The notes: generated from the sequence alone by a model not told the origin. A stretch of DNA of 59,199 nucleotides from CAYHPY01 sp964358485 (GCA_964358485.1 CAYHPY010000012.1:1-59199), one strand, 5' to 3'; shown: positions 50,662 through 59,199, numbered from the stretch's first letter. Program-made: numbers and translations.

Positions 50662-51108
50662 ATGAAAGTCATCCTGAAGACGGACGTCGAGCACGTCGGA
50701 CGCGCCGGAGACATCAAGGAAGTCTCCGGTGGATACGGACGCAATTTCCTCCTGCCTCGCGGGCTTGCCATGCCGGCGACCGCCGGCGCGGTGCGCTGGT
50801 GGGAAAAGGGGCGGGAGAAGCGCTCGGCGGCGGCAGGGCGCCGCCAGACCGCGGCGGCGGAGCTGGCCGGGAAGCTTTCCGGAGTCAGCCTCTCGTTCGC
50901 CCGCGAAGCCGGCCCCGAAGGAAAGCTCTTCGGCTCGGTGGGAAAAAGCGACATCGTCAAGAGCATCAAGACCTGCGGTTTCGAGGTGGACAAAGCCTGG
51001 ATCGTCCTGGAATCCCCGCTGAAGGCCGTGGGGGAGTTCGAGGTCGAGGTCCGGATCCATCCCGACGTCGCCGCGAAGGTCAAAGTCTCGGTCGTTCCCC
51101 GTCAGTAG
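50662..51108 (+). CDS. rplI: 50S ribosomal protein L9
   Basis: 148 residues, standard. The N-terminal 23S rRNA-binding domain has KVILKTDVEHVGRAGDIKEV and GGYGRNFLLPRGLAMPAT. A connecting helix and a C-terminal domain (SVGKSDIVKSIKTCGFEVDK, VEVRIHPDVAAKVKVSV) follow. It lies 1 base after rpsR and before dnaB, a common core order. Confidence 0.96.
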   Translation: MKVILKTDVEHVGRAGDIKEVSGGYGRNFLLPRGLAMPATAGAVRWWEKGREKRSAAAGRRQTAAAELAGKLSGVSLSFAREAGPEGKLFGSVGKSDIVKSIKTCGFEVDKAWIVLESPLKAVGEFEVEVRIHPDVAAKVKVSVVPRQ

Positions 51109-51134
51109 CCGTCCCGACGCGCCCCGCGACCCCC

Positions 51135-52544
51135 ATGCCCACTGATCCCGTTCGATTGCCGCCCCAGGCCTTGGAGGCGGAGATGGCGGTCTTAGGCTCC
51201 TGCCTGATCGAAAAGGAGGCCTCCGAGCGCGCCCTGGACCTGCTGACCGACAAGGATTTCTACCAGGAAACCCATCGTCGTATTTTCCGGTCCATGGCGG
51301 AACTGGTCTCCCGAGGGCAGCCCCTGGACATCGTGACCCTGGGCGAGGAGCTTCGCCGCCTGCAGGCCCTTGAGGAAGTGGGCGGCATGGCGGCCCTGAC
51401 CGATTTGACCCACCGGGTCGCGACCGCGGCCCACATCGAACACTACGCGCGGCTGGTCAAGGAAAAATCCATCCTGCGGGAGCTCATTAAGACCGCCACC
51501 GACGTCGTCGCCTCCTGCTACGCCGAGGAAAAAGACGCCTCCCAGCTCTTGGACGAGGCTCAGCGCCGCGTGCTCCAGGTCTCGGAGAAGCAGAATCTTT
51601 CCGGCGTCATCGAAGCCAAGGACCTGGTGCACGAGGTCATCGAGCAGATGGAGCAGGCCCACCGCAAAAAGGAGGCGGTGACCGGGGTGGCCACGGGCCT
51701 GACCCGCGTCGACGCCGACACCACCGGCTTCCAGAAATCCGATCTCATCCTGATCGCGGCCCGTCCCGGCCAAGGGAAAACCTCCCTGGCCCTCAACATC
51801 GCGGCCAACGTCACCCTGCACCAGCGGGACGCCAAGCCGGTCCTGTTCTTCTCCCTGGAAATGAACCGCCACGCCATCATGCAGCGCCTGTTCTCTTCGG
51901 AGGCCGGCGTCAACCTGCGGGACGTGCGCACCGGATTTTTCCCCCGGAACAAGTGGTCGGATCTGACCAATACCGGCGCCCGTCTGGAAAAGGCGCCCTT
52001 GTACATCGTCGACAATCCCGGCATGACCATCGTGGGAATCCGCTCGGCCGCGCGCCGGCTGGCCTCCGAGCTCAAGGGGCAGGGCCGGGAGATGGGGATG
52101 GTCATGATCGACTACCTCCAGCTCATCCGCGGCGGCGGCCGGGTGGAAAGCCGCCAGCAGGAAGTCTCGGAGATCTCCCGCGGTCTGAAATTCCTGGCGC
52201 GCGACCTCAACGTCCCCGTCGTGGCGCTCTCCCAACTCTCCCGCCGCGCCGAGGAAAAGGGGCGCGGCGACGACCGCCCCCGCCTCTCGGACCTGCGGGA
52301 ATCCGGCGCGCTGGAGCAGGACGCCGACCTGGTTCTGTTCATCTACCGGGAGGCCCAGTACAAAAAGAACGACCCCACCCTGGAGAACAAGGCCGAGATC
52401 ATCATCGCCAAGAACCGCCAGGGACCGACCGGCGTGGTCCAGGTCGCGTTCATCGGCGAATTGACCAAATTCGGAAACGAGACCCTGGACCAGGCTCCGA
52501 CCGACCTCCAGGAGGCGCAGGCGCAGTTCATGGCGGGTTCCTGA
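51135..52544 (+). CDS. dnaB: Replicative DNA helicase DnaB
   Basis: 469 residues. The N-terminal collar domain (about 1-150, RLPPQALEAEMAVLGSCLIE) is followed by a RecA-like motor with Walker A AARPGQGKTSLALNIA, FFSLEMNRHAIMQRLFSSEA, Walker B VMIDYLQLIRG, and SQLSRRAEEKGRGDDRPRLS with the arginine-finger region. There is no intein. A frame extending back into rplI was rejected in favour of the ATG giving MPTDPVRLPP. The stop overlaps the alr ATG by one base. Confidence 0.97.
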   Translation: MPTDPVRLPPQALEAEMAVLGSCLIEKEASERALDLLTDKDFYQETHRRIFRSMAELVSRGQPLDIVTLGEELRRLQALEEVGGMAALTDLTHRVATAAHIEHYARLVKEKSILRELIKTATDVVASCYAEEKDASQLLDEAQRRVLQVSEKQNLSGVIEAKDLVHEVIEQMEQAHRKKEAVTGVATGLTRVDADTTGFQKSDLILIAARPGQGKTSLALNIAANVTLHQRDAKPVLFFSLEMNRHAIMQRLFSSEAGVNLRDVRTGFFPRNKWSDLTNTGARLEKAPLYIVDNPGMTIVGIRSAARRLASELKGQGREMGMVMIDYLQLIRGGGRVESRQQEVSEISRGLKFLARDLNVPVVALSQLSRRAEEKGRGDDRPRLSDLRESGALEQDADLVLFIYREAQYKKNDPTLENKAEIIIAKNRQGPTGVVQVAFIGELTKFGNETLDQAPTDLQEAQAQFMAGS

Positions 52545-53650
52545 TGGCCCGCCGTTTTTTCCGCCCGGTGTGGGCCGAGGTGGATCTTGGCGCCTTGCAG
52601 GCCAATCTGCGGCGCTTCCGGTCGAAAATGCCCCGCGGAACCAAGATCCTTTTCGTCGTGAAGGCCAACGCCTATGGCCACGGCGCGGCGGCTTGCGCCA
52701 AGGCCGCGGAACGCTCTCGGTTGGTCGACGCGCTCGGGGTCTCCTCGGTGGAGGAAGGGATGTCTCTCCGGTCGGCGGGCGTCCGGCTTCCGATCCTCAT
52801 CCTGGGAAGCCTCTATCCGTTCGAAAGCTTTCTGGCCGCCGCGCAATACCGCCTGACCCCCACCGTCGCGAGCTTGGAATCGGCGCGCCGCCTTTGGGAG
52901 GCCGCCCGACGGCTCGGACGCCGGGTCGGCTGCCACTTGAAGATCGAGACGGGGATGGGGCGCATCGGGATGTCCCCGGCCGCCGCCCAGGAGGTCGCCG
53001 AGTTTCTCCGGGAACGGCCAGAGGTTTGGGTGGAAGGGATTTACACTCATTTCTCCTCGGCGGACTCGGACCCCGCATTCACCCGCCGCCAAAATCGAAT
53101 TTTCCGGGGCGTGGTGGAAACCGTCGGCCGCGGCGGCCTTAAGACCGGCCTCCGGCACGCCGCCAACTCCGCGGCCGCCCTGCGCCATCCCGAGGCCCGA
53201 TGGGACATGGTTCGCCCGGGCCTGGCGATTTACGGTCTTTGCCCCGGTTTTCTCCCCGTTCTTTCCCTTAAGACCAAGGTCGTGTTCCTTAAGACCCTGC
53301 CCAAGGGCTCCCCGATCAGCTACGGCGCGGCTTACCGGACCAAGCGCCGCGCGCGGATCGCGACGATCCCCGTCGGTTACGCCGACGGCTACTCCCGGGC
53401 GCTCTCCGGCAAGGCTTCAGCCCTGCTCAACGGCCGGCGCTGCCCGGTGGTGGGGAAGGTGACCATGGACATGTCCATGTTGGACGTCACCGAGGCCCCC
53501 TCGGCCCGCGTCGGCGACGACGTGGTCCTCCTCGGCGGCGTCGGCCGCCGCCGCATCACCGCTTCGGAGATGGCCGTTTGGGGCGGCACGATTCCATACG
53601 AAGTCTCGACGGCGATCTCGGCCCGGGTCCCGAGAGTTTACCTCTCATGA
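52544..53650 (+). CDS. alr: Alanine racemase
   Basis: 368 residues, PLP enzyme that makes D-alanine for peptidoglycan. The PLP lysine is in FVVKANAYGHG (about residue 43) and the second catalytic base, the Tyr, in SPISYGAAYRT. Other blocks are HLKIETGMGRIGM, HAANSAAALRHPEARWDMVR and PVVGKVTMDMSMLDVT. It joins dnaB by TGATG and mlaE by ATGA, so cell-wall and envelope genes are translationally tied to the replication gene. Confidence 0.96.
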   Translation: MARRFFRPVWAEVDLGALQANLRRFRSKMPRGTKILFVVKANAYGHGAAACAKAAERSRLVDALGVSSVEEGMSLRSAGVRLPILILGSLYPFESFLAAAQYRLTPTVASLESARRLWEAARRLGRRVGCHLKIETGMGRIGMSPAAAQEVAEFLRERPEVWVEGIYTHFSSADSDPAFTRRQNRIFRGVVETVGRGGLKTGLRHAANSAAALRHPEARWDMVRPGLAIYGLCPGFLPVLSLKTKVVFLKTLPKGSPISYGAAYRTKRRARIATIPVGYADGYSRALSGKASALLNGRRCPVVGKVTMDMSMLDVTEAPSARVGDDVVLLGGVGRRRITASEMAVWGGTIPYEVSTAISARVPRVYLS

Positions 53651-54438
53651 TCCAGGCCATTCTCGCGGCGGGCGGGCGCCGGGCCTTGGGGGCCGCTGAA
53701 CAGGCCGGCAGTTTCGCCCTGCTGGTGCGCTCCTCGTTCGTGTGGTTTTTCCGTTCCCGGGTCGAATGGCGCCAGGTGGTCATCCAGATGGTCCGCATCG
53801 GGGTGGACTCCATGCCGGTGACCGCCATGACGACCTTCTTCACCGGGATGGTGCTGGCACTTCAGACCGGGGCCTCCTCCAAGAGCTTCTTCAATGAGCC
53901 CCTGTTCGTCGGCACGGTCGTCGGGTTTTCCATGATCATGGAGCTCGGGCCGGTCATGACCGCCCTGGTCGTCTCCGGCCGCGCGGGCGCGGCCATCGCC
54001 GCCGAGCTCGGGACCATGAAGGTGACCGATCAGATCGACGCCATCTACACCCTGGGGACCGACCCGGTCCGTTATTTGGTCATTCCCCGCGTGCTCGCTT
54101 TCCTGGCGGTTCTCCCGATCCTCTCCGTGATGTCGGACTTCAGCGGCGTCTTCGGCGGCTGGGTGATCGCCTATCTCAAGCACAACATCCCCACCAACGT
54201 GTACTGGCACGACCTGGTCGACCACATGGAGATCCGGCATTTCATGCACGGTTTTTTGAAGTCCTTCGTTTTCGCGCTGAGCATTTCCTTCATCTGCTGC
54301 TTTCGGGGCGTCACCACTTCCGGGGGCGCCGAAGGGGTGGGAAAGGCCACCACGGCGGCCGTCGTGATGAGCATGACCTCGGTTCTGATCCTGGACTATT
54401 TCGCCACCGCCGTCCTGGTCGCCCTGGGGATCACTTGA
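53647..54438 (+). CDS. mlaE: MlaE, ABC-type lipid transporter permease
   Basis: 263 residues, about five to six membrane helices. The MlaE/permease family blocks are MTTFFTGMVLALQTGASSKS, GFSMIMELGPVMTALVVSGR, AGAAIAAELGTMKVTDQIDA and CCFRGVTTSGGAEGVGKATT. With MlaF and MlaD it forms the inner-membrane phospholipid transporter. A longer frame reading back into alr is less likely than the ATG at the ATGA junction. Confidence 0.94.
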   Translation: MIQAILAAGGRRALGAAEQAGSFALLVRSSFVWFFRSRVEWRQVVIQMVRIGVDSMPVTAMTTFFTGMVLALQTGASSKSFFNEPLFVGTVVGFSMIMELGPVMTALVVSGRAGAAIAAELGTMKVTDQIDAIYTLGTDPVRYLVIPRVLAFLAVLPILSVMSDFSGVFGGWVIAYLKHNIPTNVYWHDLVDHMEIRHFMHGFLKSFVFALSISFICCFRGVTTSGGAEGVGKATTAAVVMSMTSVLILDYFATAVLVALGIT

Positions 54439-55226
54439 TCGACGCCGTCGGCGTGCGCAAGGGCTTCAAGAGCCGCCAGATCCTCAGAGGGATCGATTTG
54501 ATCGTGGAGACGGGCGAGACGTTGGTCATCATCGGCGGCTCGGGCTGCGGCAAGAGCACCTTCATGAAATGCGTCATCGGCCTGTCCCGCCCGGACGAGG
54601 GTTCCATCGAGGTCGACGGCGTCGACGTCGCGCGGCTCAAGACCGAGTCGGAGATCGCGGCCTACCGGCGGCGGTTCGGGTACCTGTTCCAGGAGGCGGC
54701 GTTGTTCGACTCCCTCTCGGTCTGGGAAAACGTGACCTTCGGCCTGCGCTACCTGACCGACATCCCGCCCTCCAAGTACCGGCGGATCGCGGGCGACAAG
54801 CTGGCCCTGGTGGGGCTCAAGGACATCGAGGACATGCGCCCCTCGGAGCTCTCGGGCGGCATGAAAAAGCGCGTCGCGCTGGCCCGCGCCATCGCGGCGC
54901 AGCCGCATTACATTTTGTATGATGAGCCCACGACGGGGCTGGATCCGATCATGTCGGACGTCATCAACGATCTGATCCTGGACCTGCAAAAGAAGCTCCA
55001 GGTGACGTCGATCGTCGTGACGCACGACATGCGCTCGGCCTACAAGATCGCCAGCCGCATGGCCATGTTCCACGACGGCCGGGTCCTGCAGGTGGCGCAT
55101 CCGGAAGTCATCAAGATCAGCACCAACCCGTACGTGCGGCAGTTCGTCGACGGCCTCAGCGAGGGGCCCATCAAGATGAAGCTTAAGGAGTTCGAGGCCG
55201 AAAACGGAGCGACCCAAACCGCCTGA
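54435..55226 (+). CDS. mlaF: MlaF, ATPase of the phospholipid transporter
   Basis: 263 residues. It shows Walker A GGSGCGKST (about 34-42), the Q-loop GYLFQEAALFDSLSV, the signature LSGGMKKRVALARAI, Walker B YILYDEPTTGLDP and the H-loop VVTHDM. The start is a TTG that forms a TTGA overlap with the mlaE stop. No MlaB STAS gene follows. Coupled by one base to mlaD. Confidence 0.93.
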   Translation: MIDAVGVRKGFKSRQILRGIDLIVETGETLVIIGGSGCGKSTFMKCVIGLSRPDEGSIEVDGVDVARLKTESEIAAYRRRFGYLFQEAALFDSLSVWENVTFGLRYLTDIPPSKYRRIAGDKLALVGLKDIEDMRPSELSGGMKKRVALARAIAAQPHYILYDEPTTGLDPIMSDVINDLILDLQKKLQVTSIVVTHDMRSAYKIASRMAMFHDGRVLQVAHPEVIKISTNPYVRQFVDGLSEGPIKMKLKEFEAENGATQTA

Positions 55227-56554
55227 TGTCCACTGAAGCCAAAGTCGGTTCTTTCGTGCTGTCCGGGATGATCCTGATCGCCATCGCGATTTTCCTCCTC
55301 GGGGATTACACCTTCGAGAAGCGCTACGCCATCAACGCCACTTTCAGGGACGTGGCCAGCCTCTCGGCCAACGCTCCCGTGAAGCTCTCCGGGGTCGAGG
55401 TCGGCACCGTCAAGGAGATTCGCCTGGAGGACGGGCAGGCCAAGGTCGTGGCCGCCATTCGCGAGGGCATCGAAATTTACAAGGACGCGGAATTTGAGAT
55501 CGGCTCCACCGGCATCATCGGCTCGAAGTTCCTTCAGATCAATCAAGGGCGTCCCTCCTCGGGGGCGATCCCCGCCGGCGCGACCGTCAAGGGCGTCGAC
55601 CCGGTCTCCCTGGAGAAGGCCATGACCAAGGCCCTGGCGAGCGTGGAGAACCTTCTGGAGTCCCTGACCGGCACCAACGCCAAGCCGGGCACCCTCGGGG
55701 CCAATCTCAACGACACCGTGGCCAACCTCCGGGACCTGACCGGAAACCTCAACGACCTCATCGAGACGAGCCGGCCCCAGCTTTCCAAGGCGATGAGCCG
55801 CACCGACGCCATCACCGAGAAGCTCGACTCCCTGTTGGCCAAGAGCAACCAGATGATGGCGGGACTGGCCACCGACAAGGGGGCGGTCGGCGCAATGCTC
55901 CACGACGAGAAGGTCAAGGAGGACGTCAAAGAAACCATCACCAGCTTTAAGGAGGCCGCCGGGACCGCCAAGGACGTCCTCGGCCGCATCACCCAGTTCC
56001 GGGTCTATTGGAACCTGGACTGGCGCTACGAGCACATGATCAAGGCGGGACGGGGCGACGTGGGCCTCAAGATTTATCCCCGCGACGGGCGCTACTACTA
56101 CATCGGCGGCGCCAACCTGGGCGGCGGGACCGGGGATTTCAAGAAAGAGCGGGATTACGCCCAGTACAACCGCGTGGACGGCCTGCTGGGCTGGGAGCGT
56201 GGGCCCTTCGACGTGGCGGCCGGGGTCATCCATTCGGCCGGCGGCGCCCGGGTGACGGTGACCCCCTTCTGGAAGCATCCGTTCGGCAAGCGCTTCAGCT
56301 TCATGGCGCAGGGCTACGATTTCGGCCGGGACCGGATCGTCGAGAGCAAGCGCTTTGACAGCCCGATCTACGACTTCGGGGCCCTGGCCAAAATCAACCG
56401 CTATTTCGGCATCGGCGCGCGCGTTGAGGACGTCAAGGAAACCAAGCGCTACCAGACCTGGGCCAACGTGAGCTTTGAGGACCAGGACGTCGCCTATCTC
56501 TTCGGGATGGTCTCCTTCGGCGCCGCCGGAGGCAAGGGAAGGAGCAAGAAGTAG
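55226..56554 (+). CDS. mlaD: MlaD: MCE protein fused to a C-terminal beta-barrel-like domain
   Basis: 442 residues, more than twice the length of E. coli MlaD. One membrane helix (about 9-27) is followed by the MCE domain (about 35-115, with VKLSGVEVGTVKEIRLEDGQ and IIGSKFLQINQG). A long helical stretch (about 125-255) of coiled-coil type then leads to about 180 residues of alternating, aromatic-rich beta strands (RVYWNLDWRYEHMIKAG, YYYIGGANLG, FSFMAQGYDF, YLFGMVSFGAAGG). This layout suggests one polypeptide running from inner membrane through the periplasm into the outer membrane, as reported for Veillonella MlaD. No mlaA, mlaB or mlaC is present. Confidence 0.88.
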   Translation: MSTEAKVGSFVLSGMILIAIAIFLLGDYTFEKRYAINATFRDVASLSANAPVKLSGVEVGTVKEIRLEDGQAKVVAAIREGIEIYKDAEFEIGSTGIIGSKFLQINQGRPSSGAIPAGATVKGVDPVSLEKAMTKALASVENLLESLTGTNAKPGTLGANLNDTVANLRDLTGNLNDLIETSRPQLSKAMSRTDAITEKLDSLLAKSNQMMAGLATDKGAVGAMLHDEKVKEDVKETITSFKEAAGTAKDVLGRITQFRVYWNLDWRYEHMIKAGRGDVGLKIYPRDGRYYYIGGANLGGGTGDFKKERDYAQYNRVDGLLGWERGPFDVAAGVIHSAGGARVTVTPFWKHPFGKRFSFMAQGYDFGRDRIVESKRFDSPIYDFGALAKINRYFGIGARVEDVKETKRYQTWANVSFEDQDVAYLFGMVSFGAAGGKGRSKK

Positions 56555-56580
56555 TCGCCGGGTTTGTCCGGCTTCAACCT

Positions 56581-58002
56581 ATGGCCAAGCCTAAAACCGT
56601 CTATCGCTGCCAGGAATGAGGCTACTCGGCCCCCAAGGGCCTGGGCCAATGCCCCGACTGCTCCGCCTGGAATTCGATGTCGGCTGAGCTCATCGCTCCC
56701 CCGCCGCCCTCCGTCGGGCCGCGCGGGCTGGGAGCCGCCGATTCCAAACCGGTCCGGCTTTCCGCGCTCAACGGCGACGGGGACGGGGCGGAGCTCCGCC
56801 GGGCCTCCAATTTGTCAGAACTTGACCGCCTGCTCGGGGGCGGGATCGTCGCCGGCCAGGTCGTGCTTTTGGGCGGCCCCCCGGGAATCGGGAAGTCCAC
56901 CTTGATGCTCCAGGCCGCCGCGGGGCTTTCCCGGGGCCTGGAGACTCTCTATGTTTCGGGCGAGGAATCCGTCCGGCAGATTTCCAGCCGGGCCCGGCGG
57001 CTGGGCCTGGCCGGAGAGTCGCTGACCCTCTACTGCGAAACCGACATGTCCCGGATCATGGCGGAATTGGACAAGACCAAGCCGGGCATGGTGGTCCTTG
57101 ATTCCGTCCAGACGATTTTTCATCCCGAGCTTCCGGGCGGTCCCGGAACGGTGTCCCAAGTCCGCGAGTGCGCCGGCCAGCTTTTGCGCTGGGCCAAGGA
57201 AAACGACTCTTCCCTGTTCCTGCTAGGTCACGTAACCAAGGAAGGCGCGTTGGCCGGGCCCAGAGTCCTGGAGCACATGGTCGACACCGTCCTTTACTTC
57301 GACACCGAGAAGCACGAGCTCATCCGGGTCCTGCGGGCGCACAAGAACCGCTTCGGTCCGACCGACGAGATCGGCCTTTTTGAGATGAGCGAGGGCGGCC
57401 TTAAGGAGGTCAAGGACGCCGCGACCTTCTTCCTGGAGGCGGTCCGCCGCCCGCTCCCCGGGCGAGCCGTCTCGGCCGCGCTGGAGGGCGCCCGCGCGAT
57501 ATTGGCCGAGACCCAGGCCCTGGTCGTTTCCACGCGGTATCCGCTTCCGCGGCGCATGGCCACGGGCCTGGACCTCAACCGCGTCCTGGTTCTGTTGGCC
57601 TCCATGGAGCGCCACCTGGGCCTGCGCATCGAGGAGAAGGACGTGTTCGTGAGCGTGGCGGGGGGGCTGAAGGTCAAGGACCCCGCCCTCGACTTGGCCG
57701 CCTGCCTGGCGGTCCTCAGTTCCGCCCGGGACGCGGCGCTTCCCGCCGATTGTATTTTCTTCGGAGAAGTGGGCCTCCTGGGGGAAATCGGCCGCGTTCC
57801 CTTTTTGGAGGGCCGGCTGCGGGAAGCCGCCAAGGCCGGTTTCAAAAAGGCGGTGGCTCCGGCTTCGTCCTTGAAGGACATCCGGATTCCCGCCGGCTTG
57901 TCGGTCCAGGGGGTCTCGACTTTGCGCGAGGCCGCCGAATTGTTCACCGCCGTTCCGACCGGGCGCGCCCGGCACGGTTCATCCGAGGCTTCCGCGAGGT
58001 AA
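56581..58002 (+). CDS. radA: DNA repair protein RadA, with an in-frame TGA in the N-terminal zinc finger
   Basis: The core (from the ATG at 56677, 441 residues) has Walker A GGPPGIGKST, the RadA-specific KNRFGPTDEIG and the C-terminal Lon-like domain (FVSVAGGLKVKDPALDLAAC, FFGEVGLLGEIGRVPFLEGR). RadA promotes branch migration in recombination. Upstream and in frame, ATGGCC opens MAKPKTVYRCQE, then TGA (codon 13), then GYSAPKGLGQCPDCSAWNS. This is exactly the RadA CxxC-xn-CxxC zinc finger, with TGA at the second cysteine. It could be selenocysteine, a sequence error, or a recent mutation leaving the shorter protein. No Shine-Dalgarno precedes either ATG. Confidence 0.85.
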
Positions 58003-58009
58003 TCCGATC

Positions 58010-59008
58010 ATGAGCAATTGGGGTTTGTGGGTTTTCCGAGTCTTCATTCTTCTGGCCTCTCCGGCCATCGTTTATTTCCAGATCACGCATTCCCTCAAGG
58101 GAGTGGCGCTCGGGGCCGGGGTCGGAGCCGTCATCGTCGTCATCGAGATGCTGAGCGCCGAGGTCAACATGCTCACCATCATCTCGGGCGTCCTCGGGGC
58201 CTCGGGGGGCATCATCATCGCCAAGCTGGTGGACTACACGGTGGTCCAGATGGGCAATGAGTCCCTCTACCGGACCTGGGACAAATACTCGGCCCTGCGC
58301 TATTTCGCCTTCGGGACCCTGGCCATGATCGTCACCATCCGGAAGTTTCCCGAGCTCGACGATTTGGACAAGGACATCTTGAAAATGAGCAAGCGTCGGG
58401 GGTCCGAGCTTAAGGTTTTGGACACCAGCGCCATTATCGACGGCCGGGTCATGGACATTTGCGAGACCAAGTTCCTTTCGGGAACCCTGATCGCGCCCCG
58501 CTTCGTCCTGCAGGAACTTCACAAGCTTTCCGACAGCCAGGACACCTTGAAGCGCGCCCGCGGCCGCCGGGGGCTGGATATCCTGGCGCGCCTGCAGGAA
58601 AGCTCCGAGATCCCTGTCAAAATCCTGGACAAGGATTTTCCGGAGGTTCCGGACGTGGACGGCAAGGTGGTGCGCCTGGCCAAGGACCTGGGCGGCAAGG
58701 TCATCACCACGGATTTCAACCTCAATAAGATCGCCTCGTTGGAAGGGGTGGTGTGCCTCAACATCAACGACCTCGGGACCGCGCTTAAGCCGGTCGTGCT
58801 CCCGGGAGAAGTGATGTCCCTGTTCGTGATGAAGGAGGGCAAGGAGCGCGAGCAGGGCGTGGGCTACTTGGACGACGGCACGATGGTCGTCATCGAGGAC
58901 GGGCGCAAGCACATCGGCAAGCGCCTGGAGGTCGGCGTGACCTCCATCCTCCAGACCTCGGCCGGCCGGATGATCTTCGGCAAGGCCAAGGGAGAGCGGC
59001 CGGCCTAA
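58010..59008 (+). CDS. PIN/TRAM-domain membrane protein (YacL-like)
   Basis: 332 residues. Four membrane helices occupy about 1-110. A PIN nuclease domain (about 125-260) has the acidic residues of LDTSAIIDGRVMDI, GKVVRLAKDLGGKVITTDFN and FVLQELHKLSDS. A TRAM RNA-binding domain ends the protein (GVGYLDDGTMVVIEDGRKHI). The B. subtilis relative YacL also lies near radA and ispD, supporting a conserved neighbourhood; its RNA target is unknown. A GAGG precedes the ATG, and the gap to radA is 7 bases. Confidence 0.93.
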   Translation: MSNWGLWVFRVFILLASPAIVYFQITHSLKGVALGAGVGAVIVVIEMLSAEVNMLTIISGVLGASGGIIIAKLVDYTVVQMGNESLYRTWDKYSALRYFAFGTLAMIVTIRKFPELDDLDKDILKMSKRRGSELKVLDTSAIIDGRVMDICETKFLSGTLIAPRFVLQELHKLSDSQDTLKRARGRRGLDILARLQESSEIPVKILDKDFPEVPDVDGKVVRLAKDLGGKVITTDFNLNKIASLEGVVCLNINDLGTALKPVVLPGEVMSLFVMKEGKEREQGVGYLDDGTMVVIEDGRKHIGKRLEVGVTSILQTSAGRMIFGKAKGERPA

Positions 59009-59022
59009 CCGGCCCGCGCGTT

Positions 59023-59199
59023 ATGGCCCTGCGCGCGGCGGCCGTCATCGTGGCGGCGGGTTCGGGTTCCCGCATGGGCCGCCCCAAGCAGTTTCTTCCC
59101 CTGGGGGGGAAAACCGTCGTCGAATGGTCCGTGGGGCGCGTGGGGGGGCGGGCCGCGGGAGGGGGCGAGTTTGGGGGGCCGGCCCCCCGCGCCCCCCCC
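59023..59199 (+). CDS. ispD: 2-C-methyl-D-erythritol 4-phosphate cytidylyltransferase, N-terminal fragment
   Basis: The first 40 residues match IspD: VIVAAGSGSRMGRPKQFLPL is the nucleotide-binding loop with the conserved Arg and Lys, followed by GGKTVVEWSV. The enzyme makes CDP-methylerythritol in the non-mevalonate isoprenoid pathway. After VVEWSV the predicted protein stops looking like IspD and the DNA becomes runs of G and C, so the last third is probably unreliable sequence. The gene runs off the window. Confidence 0.8.
   Translation, partial: MALRAAAVIVAAGSGSRMGRPKQFLPLGGKTVVEWSVGRVGGRAAGGGEFGGPAPRAPP
59120..59199. other. Low-complexity G/C-run end, probably unreliable sequence
   Basis: The final 80 bases are mostly G runs followed by C runs, and the ispD reading frame loses its family pattern here. 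This looks like a degraded contig end rather than biology. Confidence 0.6.

Noticed and set aside
56617..56619. Genome-wide TGA reassignment to explain the radA stop
   Set aside because: Many other genes here end properly at TGA (sufD, sufS, sufU, dnaB, mlaE), so TGA is a normal stop in this genome.

Overview
The window is about 59 kb of high-GC, gene-dense bacterial chromosome with only short gaps. The host is a diderm: it carries an MlaE-MlaF-MlaD phospholipid system whose MlaD ends in a likely outer-membrane beta-barrel, many Sec-exported proteins, signal peptidase I, and an O-antigen ligase-like protein. TGA is used normally as a stop. No tRNA, rRNA, CRISPR array, transposase or integrase was seen. 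The taxon cannot be fixed from sequence alone. A high-GC uncultured lineage such as Elusimicrobiota would fit the layout, but that is a guess. Both ends cut through genes, and the last roughly 80 bases look degraded.

Layout. 1-7.7 kb holds cell-wall turnover: a GH3 NagZ-like enzyme, a sodium:solute symporter and a lipoprotein NamZ-like muramidase, with secreted proteins of unknown function and a transporter remnant between them. 7.7-12.6 kb holds lepB, bacterioferritin, its convergent Bfd-like ferredoxin, a PilZ protein, a three-gene ABC-2 exporter and peptide deformylase. 12.7-21.7 kb holds an SseB/TPR protein, a quinone oxidoreductase, unknown membrane proteins, a two-repeat M16 peptidase and a DUF4015-FecR fusion. 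21.8-34.9 kb is one long plus-strand block. It runs from a Lys-tailed secreted protein, Nfu, a Rieske ferredoxin and an MFS exporter into sufB-C-D-S-U, a DUF59 (SufT-like) protein and an Rrf2 regulator, then a PHP phosphoesterase, a glycerophosphodiesterase, the Fe-S enzyme NadA and a thioredoxin-fold/DUF255-like protein. 35-43.6 kb is accessory metabolism: a ferritin-like protein, CstA, a Spy-like protein, a FIST protein, a pterin dehydratase, P5C dehydrogenase and an AllA-like protein. 43.5-47.9 kb is a coupled minus-strand panE-folD-methyltransferase-ligase operon. 47.9-49.4 kb holds a small internally duplicated protein, a HTH protein and a Cys-rich TPR protein. 49.5-59.2 kb is a core block: rpsF-ssb-rpsR-rplI-dnaB-alr-mlaEFD-radA-PIN/TRAM-ispD.

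Themes. Iron and Fe-S biology recurs: suf, nfu, Rieske, Rrf2, nadA, bfr and bfd. An IscR-type palindrome sits on the suf promoter and the Rrf2 gene lies inside the same operon, which suggests feedback control. Many transcription units start with a TTGACA/TAnnnT promoter whose -10 box lies only about 6-9 nt before the start codon, so leaderless mRNAs look common. Genes inside operons mostly join by 1- or 4-base overlaps, some with TTG or CTG starts. The items most worth checking are an in-frame TGA at a zinc-finger cysteine of RadA, the MlaD-barrel fusion, the leaderless promoter pattern, and the tandem operator-like repeats ahead of the duplicated small protein.
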